This document shows, in pieces, positions 17,620 through 27,751 of a stretch of 64,000 nucleotides of DNA. Under the pieces are notes generated by a model. The model worked only from the letters and a program-made list of their open reading frames with translations, had not been told where the DNA came from and ran no database searches. Source of the DNA: Paenibacillus camerounensis (lineage in GTDB: Bacteria > Bacillota > Bacilli > Paenibacillales > Paenibacillaceae); contig NZ_CCDG010000016.1 in the NCBI RefSeq assembly GCF_000723885.1, positions 60,139-124,138 on the forward strand. Reading direction: 5' to 3'. Within the stretch, counting starts at the first letter, position 1; each line of letters starts with the position of its first letter. Both the position numbers and the translations under genes were made by a program.

Positions 17620-17919
17620 GAACGGGAGCAGTAGATGATGAGGGTGTGCAGAGAGCTGCGGGCTGGTGCAACGCAGTCACCTGATAGGCATTGAATCTCG
17701 CCCGGGAGCGGAGCGGCGGAAACAGGAAGTACGCTGCAACGGAAGTCCCCGTTACCGGACATCTGTATTTGCCGGACTATACCCGTATGGGGATGAGCCG
17801 GATACGGGGTGAGCTGGGCGCAGCTTGCGGTTTATCAGGAAGGTAAGCCGGATGCGTCAACAAGAGTGGTACCGCGGTGGGGTGACCCGCCGTCTCTTAT
17901 AAGAGACGGCGGGTTTTTG
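17620..17919 (+). ncRNA. T-box leader 2 (leucine, CUC specifier), in tandem
   Basis: A second complete T-box directly after the first terminator. Stem I distal element AGAGAGCTGCGGGCTGGTGCAACGCAG is split by the expected AG bulge. The specifier is CTC (17697-17699) in TTGAATCTCGCC, followed by GGGAGC; reading TCT (Ser) instead would put a C rather than the usual purine after the triplet. T-box core AAGAGTGGTACCGCGG (17862-17877). Terminator ACCCGCCGTCTCTT (17885-17898) with AAGAGACGGCGGGT (17901-17914) and T run. No separate promoter was seen between the two leaders. Confidence 0.93.
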
Positions 17920-17959
17920 CGTTGTTTTATGGTTGTAAACTTATATTTCAGGAGGGTTT

Positions 17960-19519
17960 ATGATGATTATTCCGGTAAAGAAACGAATTCAGATTTTTGA
18001 TACGACACTGCGGGACGGAGAGCAGGCACCAGGTGCCAGCTTGACCCCGGAGCAAAAAATTGTGCTGGCCCATAAGCTTGCCGGGCTGGGAGTCGATGTG
18101 ATTGAGCCTGGGTTTCCGGTCTCGAGTCCGGGGGATTTTGCCGCAGTGGAGACCATTTCCCGTAAAGTAGAGGGAGTGGAAATCTGCGGCTTCGCCCGCG
18201 CGGTCCGCGGGGATATCGATGCGGCTGTCCGGGCAACCCGGGATGCGGCACGGCGGCGGATTCACCTGTTCATCTCCTCCTCCGATATTCACCTGCGCCA
18301 TCAGCTGCGTAAAAGCCGCCCTGAGGTTGTTGCGGCTGCCCGTGAAATGACGGCCTATGCCCGCCAGTTCTGTGATGTGGTAGAGTTCACTGCGATGGAT
18401 GCGGCCCGGACAGGAATCGATGACCTGATTGAAATGGTTGAGGCCGTCATTGAAGAAGGGGCCGGTATTATCAATCTACCGGACACAGTCGGCTACGCCC
18501 TGCCGCATGAATACGGTGAGATGTTCCGGCGGGTGCGCCTCGGAGCAAGAGGCGGACAGAACGTAAGCTACAGCGCTCACTGTCACAATGACCTGGGGCT
18601 GGCTGTTGCGAACAGTCTGGCGGCGATTGAAGGAGGCGCTACACAAATTGAGGTTACGGTTAACGGCGTTGGCGAACGGACCGGAAACTGCGCACTGGAG
18701 GAGCTGGTTATGGCGCTTGAGACCAGAGGGGATGTACTTGGCGCAGAGACGGGAATCGTACTGGAAAAGCTGTATGATACCTCGCGGATGATCAGCGGGG
18801 CAATGCATTTCCCGATTGCCTTTAATAAGCCGGTTGTCGGGCGGAATGCCTTTCAGCATGAGTCCGGCATTCATCAGGACGGCTTGCTGAAGGACCGCAG
18901 CACCTATGAGATTATGGACCCGGAACGGCTCGGCATTCCGCGCAGCATGATTATTCTGGGCAAGCACTCCGGCAGGCATGCACTGAAGGACCGTGCGGCC
19001 AGGTATGGAATAGCTCTGGATGCGGCCGAGCTGGATGCGCTCTACGAATCCTTTAAAGAGACCGCTGACCGCCAAAAAGCTGTCAGCGATGATGAACTGC
19101 TGCGGATGATAAGCAGCACTACCGGACAGCAGGCGCAGTTCTACGAGCTGGGGGATGTCCAGGTGCTGGCCGGCAGTTCCCCGCATAGAGTAGCTGCAGT
19201 TACGGTACGCAACCTGAAGACAGGAGCGAATGAAGCTTATACCAGCACGGGTGCGGGTCCGCTGGAGGCTGTTATTGCGGCAATCAGCCAAGGGATTACT
19301 GAAGGTATCGGCTTTGACGGCCTTGAGCTGCATTCGCTGGGCAGCGGGGAGCAGGCCCAGGCTGAAGCTGCGGTTATGGTAGAATACAGCGGGACCAAAT
19401 TCAGGGGAACAGCCATTCACCGGGATATTGTCATGGCAGCAGGAATTGCCTACGTGGCTGCCTGCAATGCGGCTCTGCTCTCTGATGAAACCGAAAAAGG
19501 CCGGGAAAAGGCAGTGTAA
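17960..19519 (+). CDS. leuA: 2-isopropylmalate synthase
   Basis: A 519-residue enzyme catalysing the first committed step of leucine synthesis, acetyl-CoA + 2-oxoisovalerate to 2-isopropylmalate. Catalytic barrel: DTTLRDGEQAPG (about residues 15-26), metal-binding HCHNDLG (about 207-213) and GVGERTGNCALEE. The C-terminal leucine-feedback LeuA dimer domain (about 385-505) is present. GGAGGG precedes two consecutive ATGs; 17963 may be the real start. It is a single gene under two consecutive leucine T-boxes, without leuBCD or ilv genes nearby, and interrupts the tsaD to ABC-F neighbourhood seen in Bacillus. Confidence 0.95.
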   Translation: MMIIPVKKRIQIFDTTLRDGEQAPGASLTPEQKIVLAHKLAGLGVDVIEPGFPVSSPGDFAAVETISRKVEGVEICGFARAVRGDIDAAVRATRDAARRRIHLFISSSDIHLRHQLRKSRPEVVAAAREMTAYARQFCDVVEFTAMDAARTGIDDLIEMVEAVIEEGAGIINLPDTVGYALPHEYGEMFRRVRLGARGGQNVSYSAHCHNDLGLAVANSLAAIEGGATQIEVTVNGVGERTGNCALEELVMALETRGDVLGAETGIVLEKLYDTSRMISGAMHFPIAFNKPVVGRNAFQHESGIHQDGLLKDRSTYEIMDPERLGIPRSMIILGKHSGRHALKDRAARYGIALDAAELDALYESFKETADRQKAVSDDELLRMISSTTGQQAQFYELGDVQVLAGSSPHRVAAVTVRNLKTGANEAYTSTGAGPLEAVIAAISQGITEGIGFDGLELHSLGSGEQAQAEAAVMVEYSGTKFRGTAIHRDIVMAAGIAYVAACNAALLSDETEKGREKAV

Positions 19520-19590
19520 TTCCAAAGAAGCAGCATGCTGAGCGTATGTCAAAAAAAGTAGAAAATTAGCGAATGCCGAAATTGTCAAGC

Positions 19591-19849
19591 TGTGGACAAC
19601 GTTATCCACATATTCCGCCTTAGTTGTGTAAAAACCGTGTAAAATCAGCAATAACGCCTGTTTCAGACACCCCGGAAGGAAGCGGTTTTTCGGTGTCAGG
19701 TTTCTGTGGGAATTGTGGATAATGTGGACAATTCGGTGGATAAAAAGTACTTGACAAACAAAATGCTGATTTAATGCATAAAAAAAGGCCCGTTGGGCCT
19801 TTTTTTATTAGGGGTTATACACGAAAACTGTGGATAGATATGTGTATAA
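19591..19849. promoter_or_regulatory. DnaA-box cluster
   Basis: Within 259 bases there are exact or near TTATNCACA boxes: TTATCCACA at 19602-19610, its complement TGTGGATAA at 19714-19722, TGTGTATAA at 19841-19849 (fits the N position), and one-mismatch boxes at 19591-19599 (TGTGGACAA), 19723-19731 (TGTGGACAA), 19815-19823 (TTATACACG), 19829-19837 (TGTGGATAG), with a weaker box at 19735-19743. The region has no gene. A DnaA-binding regulatory cluster is the best reading; there is no dnaA/dnaN next to it, so it is not oriC. Confidence 0.7.
19779..19807. terminator. Bidirectional terminator leuA / ABC-F
   Basis: A-run, stem AGGCCC / GGGCCT with a 3-base loop, and T-run: AAAAAAGGCCCGTTGGGCCT then seven T residues. 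It lies within the DnaA-box cluster. Confidence 0.9.
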
Positions 19850-19903
19850 CTAATTTTGAACAAATCGGGAACAGTTAAAAAATATTTATTTAATGCATTT
19901 ACA

Positions 19904-21853
19904 TTATTCGTCAGCAAGCTGCTCCCATTCGTCAAACCGCCCGGCAAGCTGTTCCTTCTTATTCTTCAGGTCGGTTTCATGCTGCTGGAGTGCCATATAA
20001 TCCTGATAAACCTCAGGTTTTGTCATCTCAATCTCTATTACGGCGATCTCTTCCTCCAAGCGGGCAATAGCTTCTTCCAGCTCAGAAATCCGCCGCTGGC
20101 GGTTGCGCTCCTCACGCTTGGCTGCTTTGTCCGCTTCAAAGGAAGAGGCGCTGCCTTTATCAAGAGCTTCAGACTCGGCAATCCGTGCAGCTTTGGCTGC
20201 AATGAGCCCGGCTTCCTCCAGAGCAATAGCCTCCAGCTCTTTTTTCTTATCAATATAATCATCGTAATTGCCAAGATACTGGTCAATGCCGGCCGGATGC
20301 AGCTCCAGAACACGTTCAGCCATCTTGTTCAGGAAGTACCGGTCATGGGAAATGAACAGCAGGGTACCTTCAAAATCAATGAGTGCCGACTCCAGCACCT
20401 CGCGGCTTACCAGATCCAGATGGTTGGTAGGCTCATCGAGTATAAGCATATTAGCACCGCGCAGCATCAGCTTGGAGAGGGCCACCCGGGCTTTTTCCCC
20501 GCCGCTCAGCGCAGCTATCTTCTTCAGGACATCCTCGCCGCTGAACAGGAAGTTGCCGAGAATCGTGCGGATTCGTGCCTCCTCCAGCATAGGATATTCA
20601 CTCCACAGCTCCTCAAGCACAGTGTTGCGCGGGTTAAGGCGTGTCTGCTCCTGGTCATAGTAAGCGATTTTAACCTTGGCACCCCAGTTAACGGTTCCTG
20701 CGGAAGGCTCCCGGGTGCCGGTAAGGCATTGCAGCAGTGTTGACTTGCCGATTCCGTTCGGCCCGATTAGTGCAGCTGTCTCTCCGCGCCGCAGCTCAAA
20801 GGAAGCGCCGCGGAAGAGCGGGGACGCAGCTTCATTGAATGCTACGGCGACATCACGCACCTGCAGCACCTCTTTGCCGGACATGAAGTCGGGCTCGAAG
20901 GAGAAGCTTGCTTTCTTCAGGTCGCCGAGCGGCTTGTCGATACGTTCCATCTTATCCAGTGCCTTGCGCCGGCTCTGGGCACGTTTGGTGGTGGAAGCGC
21001 GCACGATGTTGCGCTGTACGAAATCCTCCATCCGCGAGATTTCATCCTGCTGCTTCTCATACTGTTTCATGCGGATTTCATATTCCGCCGCCTTCAGCTC
21101 CATATAACGGCTGTAATTGCCTGTGTACCGCCGGGACTGGTGGCGTTCGATTTCTACAATAGTGGTGACCAGCCTGTCGAGGAAATAACGGTCATGGGAA
21201 ACGACCAGAATGCCGCCGGCATACCCGCGCAGATAATCCTCCAGCCAGGTCAGTGTCTCAATATCCAGATGATTCGTAGGCTCATCCAGCATGAGCAGGT
21301 CGGGAGCCTGCAGCAGAATGCGGGCCAGCGCCAGCCGGGTTTTTTGCCCCCCGCTAAGCGTAGAGATAGGCGTATCCGGTGCAAATTCACCGAAGCCCAT
21401 ACCGTGCAGCACGCTGCGGATCCGGGTATTCATCTCATAGCCGCCGTGGTCCTTGAACCAGTCTGAGCGCTTGGCATAACGCTCCAGCAGATCCTCATAC
21501 CGCTTCTCATCATTAGCCAGCTTCGGATCGGCAATGTCCGCTTCCATCTGGCGCAGCTCATTCTCTGCTTCAATTAGAGGAGCGAATACAGCCAGCATCT
21601 CTTCCTGAATGGTTTTGTCGGACTGCAGGCCGCTGTTCTGGGCCAGATAGCCGACGGTTGTCTCTTTGGATTTATGAATTTGTCCGCTGTCAAAGGACAT
21701 TTCACCTGCGATAATCTGTAAAAAGGTGGACTTTCCGGCTCCGTTGACACCTACAAGGCCTACCCGTTCCTTTTCGTTCACCTGCAGGCTGATGCCGTCC
21801 AGCACGCTTTGAACACCATATGATTTCGAAATTCCTGTCGCTTGAAGAAGCAT
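19904..21853 (-). CDS. ABC-F family ATPase (YdiF-like)
   Basis: A 649-residue soluble protein with two ATPase domains and no membrane segment. ABC-F proteins bind the ribosomal E site; members act in translation control or antibiotic protection. Domain 1: GVNGAGKST, LSGGQKTRL, LLMLDEPTNHLD. Then a linker of about 60 residues rich in Arg/Lys (about 245-300) and domain 2: GPNGIGKST, LSGGEKARV, MLILDEPTNHLD. The C-terminus (about 560-649) is a long charged coiled coil, as in Bacillus subtilis YdiF. Ribosomal housekeeping is more likely than resistance, given the conserved neighbourhood. Confidence 0.92.
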   Translation of the reverse strand: MLLQATGISKSYGVQSVLDGISLQVNEKERVGLVGVNGAGKSTFLQIIAGEMSFDSGQIHKSKETTVGYLAQNSGLQSDKTIQEEMLAVFAPLIEAENELRQMEADIADPKLANDEKRYEDLLERYAKRSDWFKDHGGYEMNTRIRSVLHGMGFGEFAPDTPISTLSGGQKTRLALARILLQAPDLLMLDEPTNHLDIETLTWLEDYLRGYAGGILVVSHDRYFLDRLVTTIVEIERHQSRRYTGNYSRYMELKAAEYEIRMKQYEKQQDEISRMEDFVQRNIVRASTTKRAQSRRKALDKMERIDKPLGDLKKASFSFEPDFMSGKEVLQVRDVAVAFNEAASPLFRGASFELRRGETAALIGPNGIGKSTLLQCLTGTREPSAGTVNWGAKVKIAYYDQEQTRLNPRNTVLEELWSEYPMLEEARIRTILGNFLFSGEDVLKKIAALSGGEKARVALSKLMLRGANMLILDEPTNHLDLVSREVLESALIDFEGTLLFISHDRYFLNKMAERVLELHPAGIDQYLGNYDDYIDKKKELEAIALEEAGLIAAKAARIAESEALDKGSASSFEADKAAKREERNRQRRISELEEAIARLEEEIAVIEIEMTKPEVYQDYMALQQHETDLKNKKEQLAGRFDEWEQLADE

Positions 21854-22000
21854 ACTGATTGAACCCTCCGCCCTTGCATATTCGCCCGGACGATATAGCC
21901 CGGCTGTTAAACTTGCTTATACTACAGTTTACATGAAAAGCTTCTGCGGCGCGAGGGGGACGGATTGTATGATTCGTGTAACAGGGCAAATGATACAACC

Positions 22001-22030
22001 TTGGCGAACCGGGGGGAAGAGTGGTAAACT
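22001..22030 (+). promoter_or_regulatory. Candidate promoter for the folate-moaC genes
   Basis: TTGGCG (22001-22006), 18-base spacer, TAAACT (22025-22030), 54 bases before the start codon. Moderate match. Confidence 0.4.
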
Positions 22031-22083
22031 GAGTTTACAAACAATGATAAGTCAGGTAAATACGTAAGGGGAGGCGGCTGCAC

Positions 22084-22725
22084 ATGACAGTCCGGAGTGA
22101 CCGGACCGCTGAGTGGAAGCGGGAGCTGCGTGCAGCGGCTGCTGCTGCACGCGGTAAGCTTCCGGGGGGCCAGAGAGAGCAGCTGTCTTCTCTGGTCTGC
22201 CGGCATGCGGCGGAATGGCTGGCAGGCGAAGGGGTAAAGACGCTGCTTGCCTATGTTCCGTTCCGCTCGGAGCTGGATACACGCCCGCTGATCAGCAGTG
22301 CATGGGCAGCGGGCTGCACTGTGCTGCTGCCCCGTGTGATACAAGCCACAGGAATGATGAGCCTGCATCCGGTACACTCATGGAAAGAGCTTGTACCCGG
22401 GGCATACGGTATTCTGGAGCCTGCAGCTGATTCCGCAGTTATGCAGGTCCCGCTGCACCGGCCGGAGCTTATTTTCGCGCCAGGGCTGGCATTTGACAAG
22501 CGCGGCGGAAGGCTGGGCTACGGAGGCGGATACTACGACCGGTTACGGGCCGGGCTGGATACTGAGGCCTCCGGATCAGGAAGAGACACGCTTTGGATTG
22601 GCCTGTCCTTCGGCCAGCAGGTGATTGAAGAGGTACCGATGGATAATCATGATGCCTGCATGGACCTGTTAATTACCGAAGACGGCGTCATGGATTTCCG
22701 GGAGGAGAGACGGCATGGAATTTAG
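22084..22725 (+). CDS. 5-formyltetrahydrofolate cyclo-ligase
   Basis: A 213-residue enzyme that converts 5-formyl-THF to 5,10-methenyl-THF with ATP. Family signatures: the basic N-terminal helix ([16 protein letters not shown]), [15 protein letters not shown], and the nucleotide/folate loop [12 protein letters not shown] (about residues 141-152). Ribosome site GGGGAGG. The 3' end overlaps moaC by 11 bases, so the two are coupled although the pathways differ. Confidence 0.92.
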   Translation: MTVRSDRTAEWKRELRAAAAAARGKLPGGQREQLSSLVCRHAAEWLAGEGVKTLLAYVPFRSELDTRPLISSAWAAGCTVLLPRVIQATGMMSLHPVHSWKELVPGAYGILEPAADSAVMQVPLHRPELIFAPGLAFDKRGGRLGYGGGYYDRLRAGLDTEASGSGRDTLWIGLSFGQQVIEEVPMDNHDACMDLLITEDGVMDFREERRHGI

Positions 22726-23188
22726 TCATTTTAACGAGCAGGGCCGCGCGCGAATGGTGGATGTCAGCGACAAGGAGGTCACCAAGCGGTCGGCGGCTGC
22801 AAAGAGCAAGGTAACGATGGACCCCGGGACACTTGAGGCAATCAAGGCCGGAAGAATCAGTAAAGGGGATGTTCTGGCTGTTGCACAGGTAGCCGGCATA
22901 ATGGCTGCGAAGCAGACGTCTGCCTGGATACCGATGTGCCACCCGTTGCCGCTGACCGGTATAGATATCGCCTTCTCGGATAACAGCAAAGATGAACTTT
23001 ATATAGAAGCAACCGTGAAGACGGCCGGGAAGACCGGTGTGGAGATGGAGGCGCTGACGGCTGTTTCTGCGGCTGCACTGACCGTCTATGACATGTGTAA
23101 GGCGCTGCAGAAGGATATGGTTATCGGACCGACGATGCTCGTATCCAAGAGCGGCGGAAAGAACGGGGATTACGTGCTGGAAGCTTAG
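22715..23188 (+). CDS. moaC: Cyclic pyranopterin monophosphate synthase accessory protein MoaC
   Basis: A 157-residue second-step molybdenum-cofactor enzyme that forms cPMP. Signatures: [14 protein letters not shown], the active-site [18 protein letters not shown] (about residues 63-80), [12 protein letters not shown] and LTVYDMCKA. Ribosome site GGGAGGAGAG lies inside the preceding gene. It stands beside a MogA/MoaB gene; the other moa/moe genes are not in this window. Confidence 0.95.
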   Translation: MEFSHFNEQGRARMVDVSDKEVTKRSAAAKSKVTMDPGTLEAIKAGRISKGDVLAVAQVAGIMAAKQTSAWIPMCHPLPLTGIDIAFSDNSKDELYIEATVKTAGKTGVEMEALTAVSAAALTVYDMCKALQKDMVIGPTMLVSKSGGKNGDYVLEA

Positions 23189-23272
23189 ACAGCCCGGGTG
23201 CTGCAAGAGAGAAGCGCAGCGGGCTGCAGACTGCGGCCGTCCATACATAGAACAGAGAGGGAGGAATAACCT

Positions 23273-23758
23273 ATGGCGTGGAAAACAGCAATCCTGACAG
23301 CAAGCGATAAAGGATCCCGGGGCGAGCGGGAAGATACGAGCGCCCAGGTTATCCGTGAGCTTGTGGAAGAAGAGCTTGGCGGTGAAATTATCGAGGTCAG
23401 AATTGTGCCTGATGAGCAGGACGAGATTATTGCAGCGCTGATTGAGCTTACCGATTACTTCAAGGCCGATCTGGTATTGACCACTGGCGGAACCGAGCTG
23501 GCTATCCGCGACGTTACCCCGGAAGCAACCCGGCGGGTAATTGAGCGCGAGGTGCCGGGTATGTCCGAGGCAATGAGAAGCACTGTGATGCAAAAGAACC
23601 GTGCGGTCATGCTTTTCCGCGGCATTTGCGGTATCCGCGGACGGACGCTCATTGTTAATCTGCCCGGTACGCCTAAGGGGGTACATGAGAATCTGGCGGC
23701 AATCATGGATCAGCTGCCGGAAGCACTGCTCATGGTAACCGGCCAATACCGTCAATAG
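23273..23758 (+). CDS. MogA/MoaB family molybdopterin adenylyltransferase-type protein
   Basis: A 161-residue protein of the MogA/MoaB fold that adenylylates molybdopterin. Signatures: LTASDKGSRGEREDTS at the N-terminus, TTGGTELAIRDVTPEAT (about residues 69-85) and NLPGTPKGVHENL. Whether it acts as MogA or MoaB cannot be separated by eye. Ribosome site GGGAGGAATAACC. It lies 84 bases after moaC, probably the same transcript. Confidence 0.9.
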   Translation: MAWKTAILTASDKGSRGEREDTSAQVIRELVEEELGGEIIEVRIVPDEQDEIIAALIELTDYFKADLVLTTGGTELAIRDVTPEATRRVIEREVPGMSEAMRSTVMQKNRAVMLFRGICGIRGRTLIVNLPGTPKGVHENLAAIMDQLPEALLMVTGQYRQ

Positions 23759-23803
23759 CATCTGCAAGCCCTTGCCGTGTCACATTTAGCCGGATTAAAG
23801 CCG

Positions 23804-23833
23804 TTGGATGTGTGATATAAGTTATGGTATTAT
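23804..23833 (+). promoter_or_regulatory. Promoter for tatA
   Basis: TTGGAT (23804-23809), 18-base spacer, TATTAT (23828-23833) preceded by the extended -10 element TGG. Confidence 0.55.
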
Positions 23834-23886
23834 TAAGTTGCTGCTTAAGTTATCATGACCGGATAAAAGGCGAGGAGGAATAACGA

Positions 23887-24129
23887 ATGCTGAGTGGTAT
23901 TGGTGCTCCCGGAATTATTCTGCTGGTGATCCTGGCGCTGCTGCTGTTTGGTCCGAATAAGCTCCCTGAGCTTGGCCGGGCGGTCGGACGTACCTTCCGT
24001 GAATTCAAGGACGGCGCACGTGAAATTATCAGTGAACCGGAACCGGCTAAGCGCAGTGAAGCTCCTGCTACGCCGGCCCCGCAGTCATTAGCTGCAGATC
24101 TTCCGCAGGACCGGAAGCTGCCGGAATAA
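23887..24129 (+). CDS. tatA: Twin-arginine translocase subunit TatA
   Basis: An 80-residue protein: one membrane helix (about residues 8-22, IILLVILALLLFGPNKLPEL including the hinge FGP.KLPELG), an amphipathic helix (LGRAVGRTFREFKDGARE), and a charged Pro/Ala tail. TatA oligomers form the passage for folded proteins carrying twin-arginine signals. Ribosome site GAGGAGGAA. Partner of the tatC gene downstream; the pair corresponds to tatAY-tatCY of Bacillus. Confidence 0.95.
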   Translation: MLSGIGAPGIILLVILALLLFGPNKLPELGRAVGRTFREFKDGAREIISEPEPAKRSEAPATPAPQSLAADLPQDRKLPE

Positions 24130-24145
24130 CAGATTTAATTACGCG

Positions 24146-24197
24146 GGGGCGTTACTCTCAGTCTGCTTCAGACCGGGCGAACGCTCCTTTATTTTTT
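24146..24197 (+). terminator. Terminator-like hairpin between tatA and tatC
   Basis: GGGGCGTT (24146-24153) pairs with AACGCTCC (24180-24187), inner stem GTCTG / CAGAC, followed by a T-rich run. It may reduce tatC relative to tatA. Confidence 0.6.
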
Positions 24198-24245
24198 TAT
24201 TAGGAGAACAGCATTCTACATATGTTATCCGGGTGGTGACCTATC

Positions 24246-25016
24246 ATGTCTCTGGAAGCGGAAGAAATGTCATTGGTTGATCATCTGTCCGAACTGCGCA
24301 GACGCATCATTTATGTGCTGATTATGTTTACAGCCGGGCTGATCGGCGGACTGTTTGTTGCAGGGCCGATATATGAGTTCCTGATTGACGCCGACCAGGC
24401 GCAGAGCTTTGTGCTGCACGCCTTCTCCTTCTGGGACGGTATAGGCATGTACATGAAGATTGCCATGGCGGTGTCGCTGGCAGTATCGCTGCCGTTTATT
24501 GTCTATCAGCTATGGGCGTTCATCAGTCCGGGTCTACATCCGGAGGAGCGGAGCGCTGCACTGCGGTATGTTCCTTATGTGTCGGTGCTATTTGTGCTGG
24601 GCCTGTTATTTGCCTACTACATTGTCTTCCCTATGGCCTTGTCGTTTACGATCTCTGTTACCCGGAGCATGGGGCTGGAGGAGACATACGGGATTGCCGA
24701 GTATTTCAGCTTTATGTTCAGCCTCTGCCTGCCGCTGGCTCTGCTGTTTGAGCTGCCGCTGATCGTGATGTTCCTGACCAAGCTGCGGATTCTGAATCCG
24801 CTGCGACTGCGGCGGATGCGGCGGTATGCCTATTTCGCCCTCGTCTTTATCGCTGTTGTTATTACGCCGCCGGATTTTATTTCGGATTTCCTGGTTACTG
24901 TGCCGCTGCTTGTACTGTATGAGTTCAGTGTGTTTCTCTCGGCTTTTGTCTACCGCAGGCAGCTGGCTGAGGATGCAGCGCGTGAAGCAAGGTATGCGAA
25001 GCAGGAGCAGTTGTAA
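24246..25016 (+). CDS. tatC: Twin-arginine translocase subunit TatC
   Basis: A 256-residue, six-helix membrane receptor for twin-arginine signal peptides. Signatures: VDHLSELRRRIIYV at the N-terminus (binding site for the RR motif), the conserved FSFWDGIGMYMKIA and YQLWAFISPGLHPEERS in the first loop region, and VITPPDFISDFLVTVPLLVLYE in the last helices. Start near a GGTGGTGA ribosome site. Follows tatA by 116 bases. Confidence 0.95.
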   Translation: MSLEAEEMSLVDHLSELRRRIIYVLIMFTAGLIGGLFVAGPIYEFLIDADQAQSFVLHAFSFWDGIGMYMKIAMAVSLAVSLPFIVYQLWAFISPGLHPEERSAALRYVPYVSVLFVLGLLFAYYIVFPMALSFTISVTRSMGLEETYGIAEYFSFMFSLCLPLALLFELPLIVMFLTKLRILNPLRLRRMRRYAYFALVFIAVVITPPDFISDFLVTVPLLVLYEFSVFLSAFVYRRQLAEDAAREARYAKQEQL

Positions 25017-25145
25017 GGTCTCAGGTTTTGATGCCGGGCAGGCATATTTTGCCTCCCGGTGGATAGAATGTAGGTGAGTGTGTACCGGATAACCCTGCAG
25101 AGCCATATTTTTCCGCAGGAAGCATCCGATTTTACGTAAAAGGAC

Positions 25146-25174
25146 TTGAAATCCGTCTTCAAGTTGAGTATCAT
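25146..25174 (+). promoter_or_regulatory. groESL promoter
   Basis: TTGAAA (25146-25151), 17-base spacer, TATCAT (25169-25174), just before the CIRCE operator. Confidence 0.75.
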
Positions 25175-25185
25175 AAAAATTGTTG

Positions 25186-25212
25186 TTAGCACTAAAGATG
25201 GTTGAGTGCTAA
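25186..25212. promoter_or_regulatory. CIRCE operator (HrcA site)
   Basis: TTAGCACTA (25186-25194), 9-base spacer, GAGTGCTAA (25204-25212). One base of the left arm (A instead of C) departs from the perfect CIRCE. HrcA is expected to repress groESL here until heat shock. Confidence 0.95.
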
Positions 25213-25353
25213 TACTCCCGGGTAATAGGGAACCAGCTGGCTGATGCCGTGCAGTAACCTGTCTCCGGACAGCCGGTTAATCATGCTGATTCTCCGGTAT
25301 TCCAATCTATGTTTTCAAGTCAAACCACATAATTTCAAAGGAGGCTATTTTTC

Positions 25354-25635
25354 ATGATCAAGCCATTAGGTGAACGCGTATTGGTAGAAGCAAGCGAGCA
25401 ACAGGAAACCACTTCTTTCGGTATCGTGCTTCCGGACTCCTCCAAGGAGAAACCACAGGAAGGCAAAATTATCGCAGTTGGCAGCGGAGCTCTGAAAGAC
25501 GGAGTTCGTGTACCGCTGGAAGTTAAAGAAGGCGACCGCGTGATCTTCTCGAAATATGCCGGCACCGAAATCAAATACGAAGGCAAAGAATATCTGATTA
25601 TGAAAGAAAGCGACATTCACGCGATTCTTGACTAA
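25354..25635 (+). CDS. groES: Co-chaperonin GroES
   Basis: A 93-residue, full-length co-chaperonin that caps GroEL. Signatures: [17 protein letters not shown], the mobile loop [17 protein letters not shown], and [18 protein letters not shown]. Ribosome site AAAGGAGG. Under the CIRCE operator; the groEL gene follows after a 203-base spacer containing a tandem duplication. Confidence 0.97.
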   Translation: MIKPLGERVLVEASEQQETTSFGIVLPDSSKEKPQEGKIIAVGSGALKDGVRVPLEVKEGDRVIFSKYAGTEIKYEGKEYLIMKESDIHAILD

Positions 25636-25688
25636 GAGGAACGTGTATAAGAATAGCTGTAAATATACTTAAGTTTCAGTGCACGTAA

Positions 25689-27470
<1,782 letters not shown>

Positions 27471-27544
27471 ACAAGGCTGTAAAGCCTTGTGGGGCAAGGG
27501 TTTCTCCTCGGAGAAACCTGAATTGCCCACATTGTGTACAATGA

Positions 27545-27590
27545 AGACACCTTAGAGTGATGAAAATTACTCTAGGGTGTCTTTTTTATA
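27545..27590 (+). terminator. Terminator of groESL
   Basis: AGACACCTTAGAGT pairs with ACTCTAGGGTGTCT around a short loop, followed by six T residues. Confidence 0.9.
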
Positions 27591-27602
27591 TCTTGAATAA
27601 GG

Positions 27603-27665
27603 TTTCGGTATAAATCAAGAAATCTGGAGTCACGGCACAGCCCGAACATAAAGATTTCTTTAACT
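27603..27665. repeat. Partial repeat module at the left edge of the AT-rich island
   Basis: GGTATAAATCAAGAAATCTG near 27607-27626 matches the 3042-3060 module of the intergenic element at 2936-3112 with one mismatch. AAGAAATCT also recurs inverted as AGATTTCTT within the next 45 bases. Confidence 0.4.
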
Positions 27666-27751
27666 TTCACACAGGGGCTAATCTGCCATGTTAAAGTAGC
27701 GTGATAGGTTCAATCAGCTACTTTATTCTCAAATTGAAAGGCCGGAATTTG

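Noticed and set aside
17236..17762. Short frames on both strands inside the T-box region
   Set aside because: The sequence is explained by two RNA leaders with conserved motifs.
18476..19651. A 391-codon minus-strand frame opposite leuA
   Set aside because: Low-complexity shadow without domain or ribosome site; leuA is certain.
19591..19849. Chromosomal origin oriC
   Set aside because: DnaA boxes are present but there is no dnaA, dnaN, rpmH or AT-rich unwinding element beside them.
22688..23767. A 359-codon minus-strand frame opposite moaC and the MogA/MoaB gene
   Set aside because: Shadow frame rich in Cys/His; the plus-strand genes carry clear motifs.
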